The notes beneath the pieces are model-generated. The model was not told the DNA's origin. It was given only the letters and a program-made list of their open reading frames with translations, and ran no database searches. A stretch of 8,126 nt of DNA, taken from the NCBI GenBank assembly GCA_003511885.1, contig DOIX01000189.1, positions 1,754 to 9,879 on the forward strand, read 5' to 3'. The position numbers and the translations under genes were made by a program. The DNA is from Cyanobacteria bacterium UBA11153 (GTDB taxonomy: Bacteria > Cyanobacteriota > Cyanobacteriia > Cyanobacteriales > Coleofasciculaceae). Below are positions 5,724 through 8,126 of this stretch, in pieces; within the stretch, counting starts at the first letter, position 1, and each line of letters starts with the position of its first letter.

Positions 5724-5758
5724 GGGGCTAGGGGCTGGGGGCTAGGGGCTAGGGGATA
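5724..5758. repeat. Heptamer tandem array (GGGGCTA)5, STRR-like
   Basis: Five contiguous heptamers read GGGGCTA, GGGGCTG, GGGGCTA, GGGGCTA, GGGGATA. Short tandemly repeated heptamers (STRR) are a known feature of filamentous heterocystous cyanobacteria such as Calothrix; this array has the same period and a C4/G4 core. It is intergenic, about 100 bases before queC. Confidence 0.85.
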
Positions 5759-5822
5759 AGGAAAGGCATTTTCGACTCTCCCCTCTCCCCCTACTCCCTA
5801 CTCTCTCTATGACACAATTGCG

Positions 5823-5828
5823 GATAAT
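5823..5828 (+). promoter_or_regulatory. Candidate -10 element for queC
   Basis: GATAAT matches TATAAT at five of six positions and lies 30 bases before the queC ATG. No recognisable -35 box is found at the usual distance, where the sequence is C/T-rich. A GGGGAA at about 5844-5849 could serve as a weak Shine-Dalgarno. Confidence 0.3.
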
Positions 5829-5858
5829 AAAGTTCGCGCAAGTGGGGAATTTTGATGA

Positions 5859-6533
5859 ATGAAGGCAGTGATTTTGTTATCGGGAGGGTTAGATTCCGCG
5901 ACGGTTTTGTATCAGGCTAAGGCTGATGGATGTGACTGTTATGCCATTTCCTTTGACTACCAACAGCGTCACAGACGGGAGTTGAAGTCGGCGGTGACGA
6001 TTGCGGAGGGTGCTGGGGTGATGCAACATCAGATAATTGCTTTTAATTTAAGGCAGTGGGGTGGCTCCGCTTTGACGGATGATGGGCTAGAATTACCAAA
6101 AGCGCGATCGCTAGCCCAGATGTCTGAGGATATCCCGATTACTTATGTCCCGGCTAGAAATACGATTTTTTTAAGTTTTGCCCTATCTTACGCTGAAGCT
6201 ATTGGTGCTGGGCGGGTTTATTTGGGGGTAAATGCTTTGGATTATTCTGGTTATCCAGATTGTCGTCCAGATTATATTCAAGCAATGCAGGAAGTCTTTA
6301 ATCTGGGGACAAAAGAGGGGCGCGAGGGCAAAGGAATTGAGATTGTTACGCCGCTAATTAATTTAAAGAAAACGGAAATTATTGAATTGGGCAATAATTT
6401 GGGTGTCCCTTGGGACAAAACTTGGTCATGTTATGCAGGTGGGGATTTGGCTTGTGGTGTTTGCGATTCTTGTCGCTTAAGGTTGGCTGCTTTTGCTGAG
6501 TTGGGTTTGAAAGATCCCCTGGATGGGAACTAG
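5859..6533 (+). CDS. queC: 7-cyano-7-deazaguanine (preQ0) synthase QueC
   Basis: The 224-residue product is QueC, the ATP-dependent cytoplasmic enzyme that converts 7-carboxy-7-deazaguanine and ammonia into preQ0, the precursor of queuosine in tRNA. The N-terminal VILLSGGLDSAT carries the PP-loop SGGxDS (residues 8-13) for ATP binding; SFDYQQRHRREL (31-42), YVPARNTIFLS (96-106) and GVNALDYSGYPDCRPDY (123-139) are highly characteristic of the family. The zinc ligands are visible as Cys191, Cys199, Cys202 and Cys205 (SCYAGG then CGVCDSC). The length is normal and the protein looks intact. The ATG start gives the usual MKAVILLSGG beginning. No queD, queE or queF is in this window, so the pathway genes are scattered, and no preQ1 riboswitch was seen upstream. 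A HIP1 octamer lies within the gene at 6104-6111. Confidence 0.97.
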   Translation: MKAVILLSGGLDSATVLYQAKADGCDCYAISFDYQQRHRRELKSAVTIAEGAGVMQHQIIAFNLRQWGGSALTDDGLELPKARSLAQMSEDIPITYVPARNTIFLSFALSYAEAIGAGRVYLGVNALDYSGYPDCRPDYIQAMQEVFNLGTKEGREGKGIEIVTPLINLKKTEIIELGNNLGVPWDKTWSCYAGGDLACGVCDSCRLRLAAFAELGLKDPLDGN

Positions 6534-6554
6534 GGAGTGGGGAGTGGGGAGTGG
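6534..6554. repeat. Heptamer tandem array (GGAGTGG)3 abutting the queC stop
   Basis: Three perfect GGAGTGG heptamers begin at the base directly after the queC TAG codon. They are STRR-like (CCACTCC on the other strand) and related to the GGGAGTGGG arms at 1812-1826. They occupy part of the 76 bp between the convergent stops of queC and the DUF6745 gene. No intrinsic terminator hairpin with a T-run was recognised there. Confidence 0.85.
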
Positions 6555-6609
6555 CAGAGCAGATAGTGGGGATCAAAAACTCTTCTTGACAAAATACAGT
6601 TTAAATAAT

Positions 6610-7989
6610 TCAAGTTTGTACTGAAAATTCCTCTGGAGAAATCCCCCAATTTACCCAAGTAATCGCTTCCTTCGCCGATTTGATAGTAGGTGGCACTCGC
6701 CAAACGTCAATACCTCCGGTATCAGAAGCAGTCATTTTTAACAAATACATTGGCTCGAAACCAGGATCTTCACATTCACTTTCTGATGCTGCTTCAAAAT
6801 CAAAGTCGTCTTCTGATTCCACTATTTCTTCCTGATAATATTCTATTTCTAATAGGGTATATTCTTGCCAAGTATCCAAGACAACTGATGGCAATTCCTG
6901 ACAAATTCTCTTGTAACCAATATTTTGAATAAGCAATTTTTTCAGAGCGGTATTTGTTTCTGATAAAATCCATTCGGGATGCCACTGATTCGGTAGAATT
7001 TCTCCATAACTTTTTGGCAAGCTTACTCCATGATGAGCGTAGATGGTATATCCATCGGCAAACTGAATAGCGGGGGAACCTTCCCCGTGAAGGCGGTTTT
7101 GGTTATCGCAAGAGAAGATAAGGGGACGATTGCAAACTAAACAGATATCTTCAAAGGCAAAGAGCCAATCGCATTTTTGAAACATCGAATCCCATTGTTT
7201 AAGCAGCGATTGAAATAATGACCATTTATTCTGGTTAATTGGACAATTTAATACAGAAACACAAAAGTCAATAAAGGCTGCCCGATTGTGCCAAGAATCA
7301 AATATAGATTTGTTGGGACGATTGCGATAGTGATAGTTATAAATTATTTCCTGTAACATTTTATCTACTGAATCTTCTCCGATCAAGTAGTCAAACATTA
7401 AATTAGTTTTTTGGAGCAATATTTCTCGGATCTGTTGCTGACAGTAGTCGATAATTATTTCCATTAAAGGTTCTTGCTTCCGTTGGAAAAATATACTTCT
7501 TATTTTTCTGAGTAACGTAATTCCTATTCTATCGTTGAGTTCGAGTTCTAAATTGTCTTCAATTTTTTTAAAAATTTGGTCTTGCCAAGAAGATTCATCT
7601 CTGACTGTTATCAGTCCAGATTCACAGCACATATCCCAGATTTTTCTTTCCACCGCAAACCAAAACCTCCAGCTAGAATTTCCTAATTGATTACATGTAT
7701 CTCCTAATTTTGCTGTGGTTTGATCGACTCTTCTGCGATTGACAGATGAAGTGGTTTCTATTTTTTGAATGATGGCGGATACAATATTGTCTACAGCAGC
7801 AAAAGGACTATCAAAAAATATAATTTCTGCCTCTTTCATGTCAATTATTCTGTAGGCAGATTTCAGGGCTAATGTTACTTCCTCTTTATCAATTGGTTCG
7901 CAAAAATTAAGGTTTTTATGCCACTTTTGATAATAGACGGGAATCAGAGCTTCTTCTTCTGGGGTAAGTTTGGTAATTTTTTTGGTCAT
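6610..7989 (-). CDS. DUF6745-type protein of unknown function
   Basis: The product has 459 residues. Its C-terminal half resembles the DUF6745 family as I recall it: ICLVCNRPLIFSCDNQNRLHG (residues 282-302), GSPAIQFADGYTIYAHHGV (304-322), YLLKMTASDTGG (415-426), and the very conserved end WRVPPTIKSAKEAITWVNWG then ISPEEFSVQT (430-459). The N-terminal half (about 1-275) is helix-rich and mostly without recognisable motifs. No signal peptide or membrane helix is seen, so it is likely cytoplasmic. Between about 386 and 411 lies a strongly acidic stretch (EEIVESEDDFDFEAASESE) that looks like an inserted linker within the domain. The ATG at 7989 has no strong Shine-Dalgarno. Codon use is A/T-rich compared with queC. 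It converges on queC and has no obvious partner gene inside the window. Function unknown; no catalytic motif could be identified. Confidence 0.85.
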   Translation of the reverse strand: MTKKITKLTPEEEALIPVYYQKWHKNLNFCEPIDKEEVTLALKSAYRIIDMKEAEIIFFDSPFAAVDNIVSAIIQKIETTSSVNRRRVDQTTAKLGDTCNQLGNSSWRFWFAVERKIWDMCCESGLITVRDESSWQDQIFKKIEDNLELELNDRIGITLLRKIRSIFFQRKQEPLMEIIIDYCQQQIREILLQKTNLMFDYLIGEDSVDKMLQEIIYNYHYRNRPNKSIFDSWHNRAAFIDFCVSVLNCPINQNKWSLFQSLLKQWDSMFQKCDWLFAFEDICLVCNRPLIFSCDNQNRLHGEGSPAIQFADGYTIYAHHGVSLPKSYGEILPNQWHPEWILSETNTALKKLLIQNIGYKRICQELPSVVLDTWQEYTLLEIEYYQEEIVESEDDFDFEAASESECEDPGFEPMYLLKMTASDTGGIDVWRVPPTIKSAKEAITWVNWGISPEEFSVQT

Positions 7990-8035
7990 AAGATTAAAAT
8001 TTCCAGTTAAGCGATTGGGGCAGAGCTATTTTTTG

Positions 8036-8102
8036 TAGGGTGGGCACTCCCCAAGATAACTCGAAAAGCCTAAAATTACGTTAGTGGAGAGTGCCCACCC
8101 TA
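8036..8102. mobile_element. 67 bp inverted-repeat (MITE/REP-like) element
   Basis: TAGGGTGGGCACTC (8036-8049) and GAGTGCCCACCCTA (8089-8102) are perfect 14 bp inverted complements; allowing one mismatch the stem extends to 17 bp (inward TCC against CCC). The loop is about 33-39 bases. GTAGGGTGGGCA-type ends are widespread in cyanobacterial intergenic DNA, from general knowledge. It lies 46 bases upstream of the DUF6745 start and might form a hairpin in its 5' region, but there is no T-run for termination. Confidence 0.6.
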
Positions 8103-8126
8103 GAGTTAATGACATTGGTGCAAGAT

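Larger units (their letters stand above)
5278..5858. other. 581 bp gene-free divergent region upstream of the oxidoreductase and queC
   Basis: No credible gene lies here. Going right from the oxidoreductase start there is its Shine-Dalgarno (5287-5293), a promoter candidate (5346-5373), a 100 bp MITE-like element (5447-5546), a 15 bp tandem array (5581-5625), a small palindrome ACTCCT-gctag-AGGAGT (5671-5687), a heptamer array (5724-5758), a C/T-rich tract (about 5775-5808), and a -10-like GATAAT before queC. I looked for a preQ1 riboswitch ahead of queC and saw no matching hairpin plus A-rich tail. Confidence 0.6.

Noticed and set aside
4141..5758. CRISPR array from the regularly repeated blocks
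   Set aside because: The repeats are contiguous 7, 14 or 15 bp units without spacers, and no cas gene is present.
5620..5858. Possible preQ1 riboswitch in front of queC
   Set aside because: The compact hairpin with an adjoining A-rich pairing tail was not found; the region is dominated by heptamers and a C/T tract.

Overview
The window reads as chromosomal DNA of a cyanobacterium, probably a filamentous one. Six perfect copies of the octamer GCGATCGC (the HIP1 palindrome that is over-represented in cyanobacterial genomes) occur at 705, 1975, 2859, 3605, 3716 and 6104. The gaps between genes carry heptameric and 14-15 bp tandem repeats, C6/G6 hairpins and small inverted-repeat elements of the kind common in Nostoc/Oscillatoria-type genomes. 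Assignment to a genus is not possible from the sequence alone.

Layout. Left part (68-1784, minus strand): two tandem AIM24/TIGR00266-family paralogues separated by a 379 bp repeat-rich gap. Next, divergent to them, a GNAT-family N-acetyltransferase (2084-2608, plus). The interval 2609-3063 holds an inverted repeat and a 46-codon single-membrane-span gene on the minus strand (2780-2920). Divergent from it is a membrane-anchored SGNH/GDSL-type hydrolase (3064-4035, plus). Convergent with that is a Gfo/Idh/MocA-type NAD(P)-dependent oxidoreductase (minus) whose open frame runs to 5616 but whose real start is most likely a GTG at 5277. The 581 bp between that start and queC is gene-free and contains a candidate promoter, a 100 bp MITE-like element, a 15 bp tandem array and a heptamer array. 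queC (5859-6533, plus) encodes the enzyme that makes preQ0, the deazapurine precursor of queuosine. It converges on a 459-residue DUF6745-type protein of unknown function (6610-7989, minus). The right end has a 67 bp inverted-repeat element (8036-8102).

The genes look like a collection of independent housekeeping or accessory genes rather than one pathway. Strand changes are frequent, no gene overlaps another, and only the two AIM24 paralogues look like a related unit. I see no rRNA, tRNA, CRISPR array, transposase, phage gene or toxin-antitoxin pair. I do not see a convincing new multi-gene system. The items most worth a second look are the 46-codon membrane protein, the inverted-repeat cassettes around the AIM24 paralogues, the MITE-like element that creates a false N-terminal extension on the oxidoreductase frame, and the stand-alone DUF6745 protein with an acidic insert.

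Bases 1-67 hold no complete gene; the stretch contains a CCCCTAC-type motif and may be the edge of another intergenic repeat cut by the window.
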